Part shown: positions 23,891 through 33,117 of the stretch, in pieces | Layout: each line of letters opens with the position of its first letter | How positions within the stretch are numbered: position 1 is the stretch's first letter | Source: Mycobacterium sp. | GTDB taxonomy: Bacteria; Actinomycetota; Actinomycetes; Mycobacteriales; Mycobacteriaceae | Direction: 5' to 3' | Length of the DNA: 64,000 bases | Assembly: GCF_004298145.1 (NCBI RefSeq) | Contig: NZ_SCRH01000046.1 | Location: 1 to 64,000 of the forward strand | Notes under the pieces: generated by a model | Told to the model about the DNA's origin: nothing | The model's input: only the letters and a program-made list of their open reading frames with translations | Database searches by the model: none | Program-made: the position numbers and the translations under genes

Positions 23891-25005
23891 TGCGATCCTC
23901 CGACCCTGCCGCCCAACGTGCAGCCAGGGCATACCGGAATACCGTTGTACGGCCAGGGAGTCAGCGACCGAGGTACCGGCGAAGGGTAGCCCGGACCGCG
24001 AGCCGGGTCGAAGGTGCGGAATCCCCAGAGGTAGTCGAGGATCGGTTGGAAGAGTTGCGGGGCAAGGAAGTTCGGAACGAACGCCGAATAGGCGTACATG
24101 CTGGAGATAGCCTCACCGACCGTGATCTCGAATTTGGCAAGACCCGGCAGCGCTTTGCTGATGTTGTCGCGGTTCTTTTCCAGCACCGCGGTCACCGAAT
24201 TCAGCCTTTCGAGCGTCGGCGCCAATTTGCTTTCGTTCTCGTGCACCAACGCCGTCAGTTGCTTGGCCACCGCGGATGTGTTGGCCAGCAGGTCCACGAT
24301 CTCCTGCCGGCGCGTCACCAGCACTTCGAGCAAAACGTCGGAGTTGAGGATGAGCTTGTTGACCTGCTGGCTGCGTTCGGAGAGAACCCCGGTCACATCG
24401 CCGGCGCTCTTGAACAGCTCGCCCAGGTTCTTGTTGCGGCTGTTGAGGGTTCGCGACAACCGGGTGAGTGCGTCGAACGCCGGCCCCATTTGGGGCGCGA
24501 TCTGGTCGAGCGTCTCCGCCAGCGTATCCAACGACTGATTCAGCGCCGTGGTGTTCGTTCCGGCAGTGTCGCTCGTCAAGTCGCTGACCGCTTCCGTCAG
24601 CGAGTAAGGCGAAGACGTACGCGACACGGGAATGAGAGCCATCGGATGCATCGTGCCGCTGCCAGCGGACTCCACCGTCAGCATCCGCTCGCCCAGCAGC
24701 GTGCCGGTGCGGATGTGCGCGGAAGTCTCCGACCCGAGCAGGATGTTGCCCTTCATCGCGAAGGTCACCAGAGCATCGCCGTGGCGAAGCTTCACATCCG
24801 ACACCGTGCCGACCTTCATCCCCGACACCACCACGGGGTTGCCCGTCGCAAGGCCGCCGGCTTCCGTGAACAGCGCCTGGTACCTGACCATCGTCGCCCA
24901 CGAGATGAACCTGTCGGGCGACAGGCCCACCAGGATTACCATCACCGCCAGGACGACGCCGATGAGTCCGGCCTTGACGAGCCCAGCTCCGCGATACTTG
25001 AGCAT
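23887..25005 (-). CDS. mceC: Mce family protein, MceC position
   Basis: 372 aa from ATG 25005, sharing one nucleotide with the mceB stop (TGATG); GTG 25020 is a possible earlier start. MLKYRGAGLVKAGLIGVVLA is a typical MceC beginning. MCE domain: LFTEAGGLATGNPVVVSGMK, VGTVSDVKL, GTLLGERMLTVESAGSG. Helical middle (about 150-300), then a short tail WPYNGIPVCPGCTLGGRVGG carrying two cysteines. Probable subunit of the lipid-import channel. Confidence 0.9.
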   Translation of the reverse strand: MLKYRGAGLVKAGLIGVVLAVMVILVGLSPDRFISWATMVRYQALFTEAGGLATGNPVVVSGMKVGTVSDVKLRHGDALVTFAMKGNILLGSETSAHIRTGTLLGERMLTVESAGSGTMHPMALIPVSRTSSPYSLTEAVSDLTSDTAGTNTTALNQSLDTLAETLDQIAPQMGPAFDALTRLSRTLNSRNKNLGELFKSAGDVTGVLSERSQQVNKLILNSDVLLEVLVTRRQEIVDLLANTSAVAKQLTALVHENESKLAPTLERLNSVTAVLEKNRDNISKALPGLAKFEITVGEAISSMYAYSAFVPNFLAPQLFQPILDYLWGFRTFDPARGPGYPSPVPRSLTPWPYNGIPVCPGCTLGGRVGGSQ

Positions 25006-26027
25006 CAGGGTTCCGTGCACCTTCCAGCTTCAGACCTAAATATGGGAGCTCTCACCGTCTTGCCCTGAAGATCCGTGCCGCGGAGCGTCAACTGGCACAG
25101 GTAGTAGGGGATCGTGGCGCCGTTCACGCCGAGTCGGACCAGCTTGCGATAGTTCTTGGGCGCCTTCTGGATTGCGGCGTCGAGGCGGTCCTTGTCGTTA
25201 TCGAGAATGGGCGCCAGCCGATTCAACTGCTCTATGGTGCCGGACAGCGGCGGCCGCGCACTGCTCAGCAGGTCCGCCAGCGAGGCGGTGCCCTTGTCCA
25301 GGGCGTCGATGGCGGAGCCGATGGTGTTGCGGTCGTCCGACAACCCGCTGACGAGCCGCTCGAGGCGATCCACTGCGCCGGAGAACTTGGTGCCGTCCTT
25401 GGAGATCGTGCCGACCACGATGTTGAGGTTGTCGATCAGTTGCTGCACGGTTTGATCATTGTCGGCCAGGGCGTTCGAAAACGACGTGGTCTTGGCGAAC
25501 AGCGAGTCCAGAGTCCCGCCCTGCCCCTGGAAGACCTGCAACAATCCTGAGGTCAGGGCGTTGACATCGCGCGCATTCAGGCCCTGAGTAACGGGTTTCA
25601 GTCCGCCGAGCAGCAGATCGAGGTCGAGGGCCGGCGCGGTGCGGTTGACGGGAATCTGACCGCCGGCCGGCAGGCGCTTGGTCGAGCCGGGACCATCGAC
25701 GAGCTCGAGGTAGCGATCGCCCACCAGGTTCAGGTAGCGGACCGCCGCCCTGGTGCCCTCGGTGAGGACGACGTTGCGGTCGGCGTCGAATTTCACCACA
25801 ACTTTCTTGTCCGGCCGCAGCGAAACGCTGTCGATCGTGCCCACCCGGATCCCGGCGACCCGCACGGACTGCCCCGTCTTCAGACGCGACACGTCGGTGA
25901 ACACCGCCGAATACCCGTTCGTCGCACCCGTCCGGTACTGGCCGAAAATGAAGAACAGGAAGGCGGTCAGCATCGCCATCACCACCGCAAAGATGGCGAA
26001 CTTGATCAGAGTGGCGCGCGTTCTCAT
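25005..26027 (-). CDS. mceB: Mce family protein, MceB position
   Basis: 340 aa from ATG 26027 (4-nt overlap with mceA). N-terminal MRTRATLIKFAIFAVVMAML anchor. MCE domain with DVSRLKTGQSVRVAGIRVGT and AVRYLNLVGDRYLELVDGPG, the typical B-position Y-L-x-L-x-x-G-x-R-Y-L block. Helical section with LLLGGLKPVTQGLNARDVNA. C-terminus FRSEAGRCTEP without a Pro-rich extension. Confidence 0.9.
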   Translation of the reverse strand: MRTRATLIKFAIFAVVMAMLTAFLFFIFGQYRTGATNGYSAVFTDVSRLKTGQSVRVAGIRVGTIDSVSLRPDKKVVVKFDADRNVVLTEGTRAAVRYLNLVGDRYLELVDGPGSTKRLPAGGQIPVNRTAPALDLDLLLGGLKPVTQGLNARDVNALTSGLLQVFQGQGGTLDSLFAKTTSFSNALADNDQTVQQLIDNLNIVVGTISKDGTKFSGAVDRLERLVSGLSDDRNTIGSAIDALDKGTASLADLLSSARPPLSGTIEQLNRLAPILDNDKDRLDAAIQKAPKNYRKLVRLGVNGATIPYYLCQLTLRGTDLQGKTVRAPIFRSEAGRCTEP

Positions 26028-27286
26028 CCGGGCTGTCCGACCTGTGCGGAGTTGCGTGGTGGGCCGGCGATCGGTCCGTACAACAGCTGTTTGAGGAGAT
26101 CGGAGTTGATCAGCAACTGTGGGTTTCCGTACCCCACCGGGTCGGCGCCGATATCGGTGATGAATTGCGGCGGATTCGAGTTGAACCGCAGGGTCGGCAG
26201 ACCCATGCACTGCGGGCCGCCCGTCGCAGCAACCTTGGGCAGGTTCGTCGGGTACCGATAACGTTCGCCGCCCCAGGTGAGACTCGCCGATATGTTGATG
26301 CTCGGTTCCGACAGTGGCGGACCGTGGGCTATGTTGATCAGCCCACCGAAACCGCAGGTGAGCGCCGGGCCGTACTGGTTGGTCAGATCGGTGGTCGGCA
26401 CCAGCAGATGCAGCACGTTCGTCAGCGGTCCGCGGTTGGTCGACAGGACGTCGTTGCCGATGTCGGCCAAGCCGATCGCGCTGATCAGCAATGCGTCCAG
26501 GTTGTGCTGCTCATCGACAAGCGTCTTGCTGATCCGGGTCGCGTTGGCGGCGGTCTTCACCAGGTCGGGTGCCGCGTCGGCGTAGGCATTGGACACCGCC
26601 GGCAAGACCGCGAGGTCGTGTCTGAACGCGGGAAGGCTCGGCTCCAGCCTGACCAGAAACGAATCCAAGTCGCTCAGCGACTGCCCGAGTTGTGCGCCCC
26701 GCCCACTGAACGCTTGTGCCAGCGCGCCTAGTGACTCGTTGAGCTTCGGCGGGTCGATGTGCGCCAGGACCGACACCAGTTGCTGGAACACCGTGTTGAT
26801 TTCGACCATGACGTGCTGACCCTGCAGCGTCTGGCCACCGCGTAACCGCTGCGGCGAGGGTTGGGCAGGTTCTACCAACAGGACGGACTTGGCGCCGAAC
26901 ACCGTCGATGACGCGATGTCGACGAGCACGTTGCCGGGGATGAAGTGCAACTGCGACGGGTCCATCGCCAAGTGAATCGCCGCCAGCCCGTTGGGCAGCG
27001 CGTCGATCGAGGCAACCTTGCCCACCTGCACGCCGCGCATCTTGACCTTGGCGTCCGGGTTCATCACCAGGCCGGCCCGTTGCGAGATCACGGTCACCGG
27101 CACGGTTTCGGTGAAGGAGCCCCGAAACAAGCCAACCGCCACGGCGAAAACCAAACCGATGATGAGGACCGTGGCCAGTCCGAGCAGGGGTGGCAGGTAA
27201 CTCCGTCCGGCCGGCGGCCGCGCATGGCCGGTGCGCGCGGGTCGGCCGGCGACCGCGCCCCGACCCGCTGGCGCACTCTGCGTCAC
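26024..27286 (-). CDS. mceA: Mce family protein, MceA position
   Basis: 420 aa from GTG 27286. Basic, Pro-rich cytosolic N-terminus, anchor LLGLATVLIIGLVFAVAVGL, MCE domain (SQRAGLVMNPDAKVKMRGVQ, VGKVASIDALP, TVFGAKSVLLVEPAQPS) and a helical channel region with FQQLVSVLAHIDPPKLNESL. The C-terminus contains TCGFGGLINIAHGPP and GGPQCMGLPTLRFNSNPPQF, usual for A-position proteins. It lies 19 nt after the second yrbE gene. Family members bind or channel lipids such as sterols and fatty acids. Confidence 0.9.
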   Translation of the reverse strand: MTQSAPAGRGAVAGRPARTGHARPPAGRSYLPPLLGLATVLIIGLVFAVAVGLFRGSFTETVPVTVISQRAGLVMNPDAKVKMRGVQVGKVASIDALPNGLAAIHLAMDPSQLHFIPGNVLVDIASSTVFGAKSVLLVEPAQPSPQRLRGGQTLQGQHVMVEINTVFQQLVSVLAHIDPPKLNESLGALAQAFSGRGAQLGQSLSDLDSFLVRLEPSLPAFRHDLAVLPAVSNAYADAAPDLVKTAANATRISKTLVDEQHNLDALLISAIGLADIGNDVLSTNRGPLTNVLHLLVPTTDLTNQYGPALTCGFGGLINIAHGPPLSEPSINISASLTWGGERYRYPTNLPKVAATGGPQCMGLPTLRFNSNPPQFITDIGADPVGYGNPQLLINSDLLKQLLYGPIAGPPRNSAQVGQPG

Positions 27287-27305
27287 TACCGTTCCACCTC
27301 CTCTG

Positions 27306-28151
27306 CTAACCGGACAGGTTGAAGTTGCCGTTCGAACCGTAAATAGAGAGCGAGACCAACAGCGTTACCGACACCACGACGATGAGCGAGGTACGCACCG
27401 CGTTGCCGGTCGCGTTGCCGACACCGGCCGGCCCGCCCGAAGCGAAATAACCGTAGTAAGTGTGGATCAGCAGGATGGTGAGCGCCATCAGGATGGCCTG
27501 CAGGAACGACCACAACAAGTCGATCGGGTTCAGGAATGTATTGAAGTAGTGCTGGTACAAACCCTGCGACTGGCCGAGCAAGAACGTCGTGGTGAACTGA
27601 CTGGCCACGAACGACAGGATCACGGCGATGCTGTACAACGGCGTGATCGCCATCATGCCCGCCAGGATCCTGGTGCTCACCAAATAGGCAACCGGGCGAA
27701 TGGCCATGCTCTCCAAGGCATCGACTTCTTCGTTGATCCGCATGGCACCCAGCTGAGCGGTCACCCCGGCGCCGAAGGTGGCCGCCAAACCGATCCCGGC
27801 GACCACGGGTGCCGCGATACGCACATTGATGAACGCGGCCAAAAAGCCCGTCAGCGCCTCGATGCCGATGTTGCCCAGCGAGGTGTAGCCCTGAATGGCC
27901 AGTGTGCCGCCCGCCGCGAGCGTCAGGAAGCCGACGATCACAACGGTTCCGCCGATCATCGCCAAAGTGCCCGCGCCCATGCTGATTTCGGCAATCAGTC
28001 GAACGACTTCGCGCGTGTAGTGGGTAGCTGCGAAGGGCACCCCGGCGAGGGCTTTGCCATAAAACAGGGTGTGATCGCCGATCCGCCCCATTAAGGCGAC
28101 CGGCCTCTCGAATTGGCGGGTCAATCGCGGATATACGGCCCTCAGCGCCAT
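27306..28151 (-). CDS. yrbEB: YrbEB/MlaE-type permease of the Mce transporter
   Basis: 281-aa integral membrane permease, start ATG 28151, 7 nt after yrbEA. Five to six membrane helices with the MlaE signature GAGVTAQLGAMRINEEVDAL, then ESMAIRPVAYLVSTRILAG, the loop thought to contact the ATPase. It pairs with YrbEA to form the permease through which the Mce complex delivers lipid to the cytosol. The ATPase (MceG) is encoded elsewhere in mycobacteria and is absent here. Confidence 0.93.
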   Translation of the reverse strand: MALRAVYPRLTRQFERPVALMGRIGDHTLFYGKALAGVPFAATHYTREVVRLIAEISMGAGTLAMIGGTVVIVGFLTLAAGGTLAIQGYTSLGNIGIEALTGFLAAFINVRIAAPVVAGIGLAATFGAGVTAQLGAMRINEEVDALESMAIRPVAYLVSTRILAGMMAITPLYSIAVILSFVASQFTTTFLLGQSQGLYQHYFNTFLNPIDLLWSFLQAILMALTILLIHTYYGYFASGGPAGVGNATGNAVRTSLIVVVSVTLLVSLSIYGSNGNFNLSG

Positions 28152-28158
28152 TGCAGCC

Positions 28159-28977
28159 CTACTTCGCCGTCATCTTGATGCCGATCGCGGTGACCACCAC
28201 GTTGACGACGAACAGGGACATGAAGGCGTAAACCACCGTTTCGTTCACCGCATTGCCAACGGCCTTAGCGCCACCGCCGGTGATCGACAGGCCCCGATAG
28301 CATGCGACCAATCCGGCAATGAGGCCGAAAAGCGCTGCCTTGACGCACGAAATGACCACCTCTGGCACGCCGGTGAGCAAGGTGATACCCGCGGCGAATG
28401 CGCCAGGATTGACGTCTTGCACAAATACCGAAAAGACGTAGCCGCCAAGGACGCCGATAATGACAACGAGGCTGTTGAGCAAAAAGGCGACCAATCCAGA
28501 AGCCAGCATGCGCGGCGTGACCAACCGTTGCACCGGGTTGATGCCCAGCACTTCCATCGCGTCGATTTCTTCGCGAATTGTTCGCGACCCCAGATCCGCA
28601 CACATGGCCGTAGCACCCGCGCCTGCCACGATCAAAACCGTCACCAGCGGTCCGAGCTGAGTGACTGCACCGAACGCGGCACCCGCACCGGATAGATCCG
28701 CCGCGCCCAGTTCGCGCAAGAGGATGTTGAGAGTGAAGCTGACCAGGACCGTAAACGGGATCGCTACCAACAAGGTGGGAGCCAACGCCACCCGCGCGAC
28801 AAACCAGGACTGCTCTAAGAACTCCCGCCACTGGAACGGCCGGCGAAACAAGAACTTGACCGCATCGGCCGACATGGCGAACAAGGCTCCGACGGCGTGC
28901 ATGGGCCCCGAGATGTCCCATTTCAGTTTCAGCTGCGGCAATCCCGCTGACCAGTGGTCTGCTCCCTTAGTCGCCAT
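28159..28977 (-). CDS. yrbEA: YrbEA/MlaE-type permease of the Mce transporter
   Basis: 272 aa, start ATG 28977. MlaE-family permease with ADLGSRTIREEIDAMEVLGI, then NPVQRLVTPRMLASGL, the conserved EExDAxxxxGI-P-x-R motif, and several hydrophobic helices (LLVAIPFTVLVSFTLNILL, LLNSLVVIIGVLGGYVFSVF). First gene of the eight-gene operon; all downstream joints are 4-nt overlaps, 1-nt overlaps or short gaps, so the system is one transcriptional unit starting in the 28978-29350 gap. Confidence 0.93.
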   Translation of the reverse strand: MATKGADHWSAGLPQLKLKWDISGPMHAVGALFAMSADAVKFLFRRPFQWREFLEQSWFVARVALAPTLLVAIPFTVLVSFTLNILLRELGAADLSGAGAAFGAVTQLGPLVTVLIVAGAGATAMCADLGSRTIREEIDAMEVLGINPVQRLVTPRMLASGLVAFLLNSLVVIIGVLGGYVFSVFVQDVNPGAFAAGITLLTGVPEVVISCVKAALFGLIAGLVACYRGLSITGGGAKAVGNAVNETVVYAFMSLFVVNVVVTAIGIKMTAK

Positions 28978-29350
28978 CGACGCCAGCCCCTTCCCGCGCT
29001 ACGAGACCGACAGTCTTGTTGTTGCGCACCGGCTGAGGTAAATTTGGCTCAACCAACCGTCCCGCGTGGACGCTGCCGAGCACGAAAGGCCCAGCGGACA
29101 GCCGAGATTCGGCGTCTCGCGCCGGCGTGGCAATGCTTCGGATCCACACGCCGGTCCCTCCGTTCAATCGCGTGAGTTGACACCTCAAAACAGAGAGCTC
29201 CGCGTCTTGAAGCGTCCGGCGATTATGACCCATGCCGAGTCCAGGTGGAGCAAAAACGCAGAACCGTTATCGGACAACCTCTGACCGCTGCGCGCGGGCA
29301 GGCAGCGTCACTTTTGTTGGCGGGCTGAGACATTACAGGCGGCTCCAGTT
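28978..29350. other. 373-nt gap upstream of the mce operon
   Basis: Non-coding stretch between the stop of the CoA-transferase gene and the start of yrbEA, both on the minus strand. It should hold the mce promoter. I see no copy of the GAGAAT-type repeat; the closest is a poor match near 29260 (CAGAACCGTTATCGG). No convincing terminator hairpin and no RNA gene are evident. The section around 29200-29280 is less GC-rich than the surrounding genes. Confidence 0.5.
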
Positions 29351-30556
29351 CTAGGTGACGGCGCCGGCCGTCTTGAGCTCGATGATGCGGTCCCAATCGA
29401 GTCCGAGTTCCATCAGGATTTCGTCGGTCTGCTCGGCGAACCCGGGGGCGGGCCCGGTCTGTGGCGCTGCGACGTCGAACTGAACCGGGTTGGCAACCAA
29501 CTCGAGTTCACCCGCTTGCACCATGTACTCGTTCGAGCGAACCTGCGCGTCGTCGACGGCTTGCAGGGTGTCCTGCACGGGCGCCCACGGACCGGAGAGC
29601 GTGGCGAAGCGTTCGCTCCACTCGGCCAGCGTGCGGGTTGCGATGGCCTTGGTCAGAAGTTCCACCGCATCCGCTGTGTTGGCGGCGATCTTCTCCACCG
29701 TGGCGAAGCGCGGATCGTCGGCCAGTTCCGGCAGGTCGACATGTTGGCATACGTCAGCCCAGAACTTGGTGGGCTGCATCATCACAAAGGAGATGTAGCG
29801 CCCGTCGGATGTCGTGTACAGCCCCACCAACGGGTTGTTGGGGGCGCCGTGCACGCCGGGCGGCGGCGCTTCCAGCCGCTGGCCCAGGTGCTTCGTCAGC
29901 GCGACGGTGTGCCCCATCGACCACAGGCCGCTGCCCAGCAGCGACACATCGACGACGGACGGTTCGCCGGTGCGTTCACGTTTGAGCAGCGCCGCCGCGA
30001 TGCCGCCGGCGAGGTTGGTGCCCGAGATGGTGTCGCCGTAGGCGGGGCCGGGCGGAGCGATCATCCCCGGCATCCCGGCGGGAGTGATGGTCGCCGCGGT
30101 TCCGGCGCGGCACCAGAACGCGGTCATGTCGTAGCCGCCTTTTTCCGACTCGGTGCCACGCGGGCCGAGCGCACTGCCGCGGGCGTAGACGATGTTGGGA
30201 TTGACCGTACGGATGTCGTCGACGTCGATGCCGAACTTCTTCCGATGAGCGGGAAGGAAGCTGGTGAGGAACACATCGGCGCGGCGGGCCAGCTCGTAGA
30301 GCACTTCCTTGCCCTCGGGCACCGACATGTCCAGCCCGATGCTGCGCTTGCCGCGGTTGGCGTGCTCGATGTTGGGGTTGGGATCGCCTTCGACACGCAA
30401 CATCCCGGTCTGCCGGAGCCCGCGCTGCGGATCGCCGGTCACCGCGTGCTCGACCTTGACCACGTCGGCGCCCCATTCGGCAAGGACCGCGCCCGCCGAC
30501 GGGACGAACCCGTACATGGCGACTTCCAGGACCCGGATACCCTCGAGCGGCCTCAC
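29351..30556 (-). CDS. CaiB/BaiF family III CoA-transferase
   Basis: 401 aa, start GTG 30556, overlapping the aldehyde dehydrogenase stop (GTGA). N-terminal LEGIRVLEVAMYGFVPSAGA, then LAEWGADVVKVEH, and NRGKRSIGLDMSVPEGKEVL are family III signatures. The catalytic Asp is expected in PAYGDTISG. Enzymes of this family move CoA between acids or racemise 2-methylacyl-CoA. Its coupling to an aldehyde dehydrogenase suggests the oxidised acid is converted to its CoA ester by this enzyme. Donor and acceptor are unknown. Confidence 0.87.
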   Translation of the reverse strand: MRPLEGIRVLEVAMYGFVPSAGAVLAEWGADVVKVEHAVTGDPQRGLRQTGMLRVEGDPNPNIEHANRGKRSIGLDMSVPEGKEVLYELARRADVFLTSFLPAHRKKFGIDVDDIRTVNPNIVYARGSALGPRGTESEKGGYDMTAFWCRAGTAATITPAGMPGMIAPPGPAYGDTISGTNLAGGIAAALLKRERTGEPSVVDVSLLGSGLWSMGHTVALTKHLGQRLEAPPPGVHGAPNNPLVGLYTTSDGRYISFVMMQPTKFWADVCQHVDLPELADDPRFATVEKIAANTADAVELLTKAIATRTLAEWSERFATLSGPWAPVQDTLQAVDDAQVRSNEYMVQAGELELVANPVQFDVAAPQTGPAPGFAEQTDEILMELGLDWDRIIELKTAGAVT

Positions 30557-32100
30557 GCGCCGGCCCCCTTGGCCGGCACCGCGGGAACGGCAAAGGTCTT
30601 GCGCTCCAGGAACTCTTCCAAGCCGGCCACCCCCATCTCGCGGCCGACGCCCGACTGCTTGAAGCCCCCGAACGGGCTGTCGGCGCCGAAGTAGTTGCCG
30701 CCGTTGATCGAAAACGATCCGGTCCGGATCCGGCGCGCCACTGCCAGCGCCCGCTCCTGGTCGCGACTGAACACCGCACCCGCCAGTCCATAGATCGAGT
30801 TGTTGGCGATGCGCACCGCATCGTCGTCATCGTCGAACGCGATCACCACGAGCACCGGCCCGAAGATCTCCTCCTGCGCGATCTCGCTGTCCGGATCGAC
30901 GTCGGTCAGCAGTGTCGGCGCATAGAAGTAGCCGGGATCGAGCCGCGTGCCACCGGTGACCAGGGTTGCCCCGGCGGCCACGGCGCGCTGGACCATGCCG
31001 TCGACTTTGTCCCGCTGCCGTTCGTTGATCAGCGGCCCCATGTAGGTCTTGGGATCGGCCGGGTCGCCGTGGCTCACCTTGGCGAAGTTCTGCGCGATCA
31101 GCTCGACGATTTCGTCGTGGTGCGATCTGGGCACCAGGAGCCGGGAGGTGAGCGCACATCCCTGGCCCGCGTGGGTGACCATGCTGAAGGCCGCGAACAC
31201 CGCCGCGGTGGCGAAGTCGGCGTCGTCGAGCATGATCGCCGCCGACTTGCCGCCCAACTCCAGAAAGACGCGCTTGATCGTCTCGCTGGCGGCGGCCATG
31301 ATCTTGCGCCCGACCTGGGTCGATCCGGTGAAGGTGATGACGTCGACGTCCGGGCTGGTGGTCAGCGCGACGCCCGACGCGGGATCCGACGAACTGAGCA
31401 CGTTGACCACGCCGGCGGGAATGTCGGTGTGGTTGGCGATCAGCTCGCCGAGCGCCAAGGTGACCAGTGGCGTGTCCGGTGCGCCTTTGAGCACCACCGT
31501 GCATCCCGCGGCCAGCGCCGGCGCCAGCTTGGCCAGCGCGAGCTGATTCGGATAGTTGTAGGCGATGATGGCGCCCACCACCCCGGCGGCTTCCTTTTCC
31601 ACCCAGCGGTGGTGGCGCATGCCCCGCGATTCCCTGTCGCCCAGGTCTTCGGAGAACTGATAGCTACGCAACAGGTCCGCGTAGAAACGCACGATGCCGA
31701 TCGGCTCGTCGAGCTGAGCACCCTGGGTCAGCGCGCGGGTGGCGCCGACTTCAGCGATGGTGAGCTCACGCAACTCGTCGGCGTGGTCGACGAGTGCCCG
31801 ATGCAGCTGATCGAGGCAGCGGATGCGCAACTCGACATCGGTGGGCCAGCGGGTGGTGTCGAACGCACGCCGGGCGGCCGCGATCGCCGTTTGGGCCTCC
31901 TCGGCCCCGGCATCCGGAGCCTGCCCGATGACAGCGCCCGTCGCGGGGTTGATGGAGGGGAATGTCCTGTCCGCGGCGACGAGCCGGCCGTCGATCAACA
32001 GACGGTGGTCTCCGCCTGGCTCTGGGCCCGACTCAGGCGCGGCATCCGCGATGGTCGCCGCGGACCCAGTGGCGGGTTCTGCCGTGTCCTGGGCAGGCAT
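30553..32100 (-). CDS. NAD(P)-dependent aldehyde dehydrogenase
   Basis: 515 aa from ATG 32100 with CTAGGGAG upstream; a longer reading frame lacks support. ALDH signatures: AIIAYNYPNQLALAKLAPAL, TFTGSTQVGRKI (NAD-binding loop), ELGGKSA with the general-base Glu, THAGQGCALTSR with the nucleophilic Cys, EEIFGPVL and PFGGFKQSG. Oxidises an aldehyde to the acid; the next gene in the operon is a CoA-transferase. Divergent from the SDR-P450 operon, which could supply the alcohol and aldehyde. An almost perfect operator copy lies 30 nt upstream. Confidence 0.92.
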   Translation of the reverse strand: MPAQDTAEPATGSAATIADAAPESGPEPGGDHRLLIDGRLVAADRTFPSINPATGAVIGQAPDAGAEEAQTAIAAARRAFDTTRWPTDVELRIRCLDQLHRALVDHADELRELTIAEVGATRALTQGAQLDEPIGIVRFYADLLRSYQFSEDLGDRESRGMRHHRWVEKEAAGVVGAIIAYNYPNQLALAKLAPALAAGCTVVLKGAPDTPLVTLALGELIANHTDIPAGVVNVLSSSDPASGVALTTSPDVDVITFTGSTQVGRKIMAAASETIKRVFLELGGKSAAIMLDDADFATAAVFAAFSMVTHAGQGCALTSRLLVPRSHHDEIVELIAQNFAKVSHGDPADPKTYMGPLINERQRDKVDGMVQRAVAAGATLVTGGTRLDPGYFYAPTLLTDVDPDSEIAQEEIFGPVLVVIAFDDDDDAVRIANNSIYGLAGAVFSRDQERALAVARRIRTGSFSINGGNYFGADSPFGGFKQSGVGREMGVAGLEEFLERKTFAVPAVPAKGAGA

Positions 32101-32130
32101 GCCGGTACTCCCTAGTGTGGTGACGGTCAC

Positions 32131-32145
32131 GATAATTTCATTCTC
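32131..32145 (-). promoter_or_regulatory. GAGAAT-type operator at aldehyde dehydrogenase promoter
   Basis: GATAATTTCATTCTC matches the 6-3-6 repeat at 11 of 12 arm positions, 30 nt upstream of ATG 32100. The distance is nearly the same as for the perfect copy at 41356 (31 nt). Confidence 0.65.
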
Positions 32146-32307
32146 TTCCCCGGCGAATCTTACATTCGAGTTTCGATAATTCAAGAAAGTCTCAGGAATG
32201 AGATCGAGGTGCTGACCAGGGACGGAATTGGCCAGACTGTACCGTGCTGGACCTCTCGACGCAGGCCGAACACGGTTTCGCGGGCATGTTGCACGCCGCT
32301 CCGCGCG

Positions 32308-32322
32308 GAGAGTAAGGTTCTC
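32308..32322 (+). promoter_or_regulatory. GAGAAT-type operator at SDR-P450 operon promoter
   Basis: GAGAGTAAGGTTCTC is a perfect inverted repeat of a one-base variant (GAGAGT against GTTCTC pairs at 5 of 6) and matches the consensus at 10 of 12 arm positions. TAAGGT within it is a possible -10 box. It lies 60 nt upstream of ATG 32383. Together with 32131-32145 it marks both directions of this divergent pair. Confidence 0.6.
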
Positions 32323-32382
32323 ATAATTGTAAGGGAGATTCTTTGTGGCTGAAATGGCCCCCGTCGGAGTAGAGGCCTCAAG

Positions 32383-33084
32383 ATGAAGACTGCGGTGGTC
32401 ACCGGTGGCGGATCCGGCATCGGCCTGGCCGTCGTGCAGCGCCTACGCGCCGACGGCCTGAACGTGGCCACCATCGACGTGCGGCCGTCGGACACCGATT
32501 TCACCTTCACCGCCGACGTGACCGACCGGTCGCAGGTGGATGCCGCACTGTCGGCCATCCGCGCCCAGCTCGGGCCGGTGACGGTTCTGGTCAACGCCGC
32601 CGGCCTGGACGGCTTCAAGAAGTTCCACAACATCACCTTCGAGGACTGGCGGCGGGTGATCGACGTCAACCTCAACGGCGTCTTCCACACCGTCCAGGCG
32701 GTGCTGCCCGACATGATCGAGGCCGGGTGGGGACGCATCGTCAATATCTCTTCGTCGAGCACGCATTCCGGCGCGCCGTACATGAGTCACTACGTGGCGG
32801 CCAAGTCGGCGGTCAACGGCCTGACGAAGTCGCTGGCCCTCGAGTACGGGCCCAAGGGCATCACCGTCAACGCCGTGCCGCCGGGCTTCATCGACACCCC
32901 GATGCTGCGCGCCGCCGAGAAGAACGGGTTCCTCGGCGACATCGACGAGACCATCGCCCGGACCCCGGTGCGCCGCATCGGCACGCCCGAGGACATCGCG
33001 GCGGCATGCGCGTTTCTGGTGTCCGAGGAAGCCGGCTACATCACCGGTCAGATCCTGGGCGTCAACGGCGGCCGCAACACCTGA
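32383..33084 (+). CDS. Short-chain dehydrogenase/reductase (SDR)
   Basis: 233-aa classical SDR. Cofactor motif TGGGSGIG, NAAG, catalytic Ser in NISSSS and YxxxK in YVAAKSAVNG, C-terminal GxxLGVNGG. Oxidises or reduces an alcohol/ketone with NAD(P)(H). First gene of a co-directional run with a second SDR, a ferredoxin and a P450, suggesting it handles the hydroxylated product or a related intermediate. Start ATG 32383. Substrate not predictable. Confidence 0.9.
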   Translation: MKTAVVTGGGSGIGLAVVQRLRADGLNVATIDVRPSDTDFTFTADVTDRSQVDAALSAIRAQLGPVTVLVNAAGLDGFKKFHNITFEDWRRVIDVNLNGVFHTVQAVLPDMIEAGWGRIVNISSSSTHSGAPYMSHYVAAKSAVNGLTKSLALEYGPKGITVNAVPPGFIDTPMLRAAEKNGFLGDIDETIARTPVRRIGTPEDIAAACAFLVSEEAGYITGQILGVNGGRNT

Positions 33085-33117
33085 GCAGTGCGCGGCAACC
33101 AACGGGAAGGAGAAGCG

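Noticed and set aside
29250..29270. Operator copy (CAGAACCGTTATCGG) upstream of the mce operon
   Set aside because: About half of the arm positions match and symmetry is poor, within chance expectation.
32190..32203. TCTCA-GGAA-TGAGA inverted repeat in the ALDH/SDR gap
   Set aside because: Short arms, not repeated elsewhere, and two better operator copies flank it.
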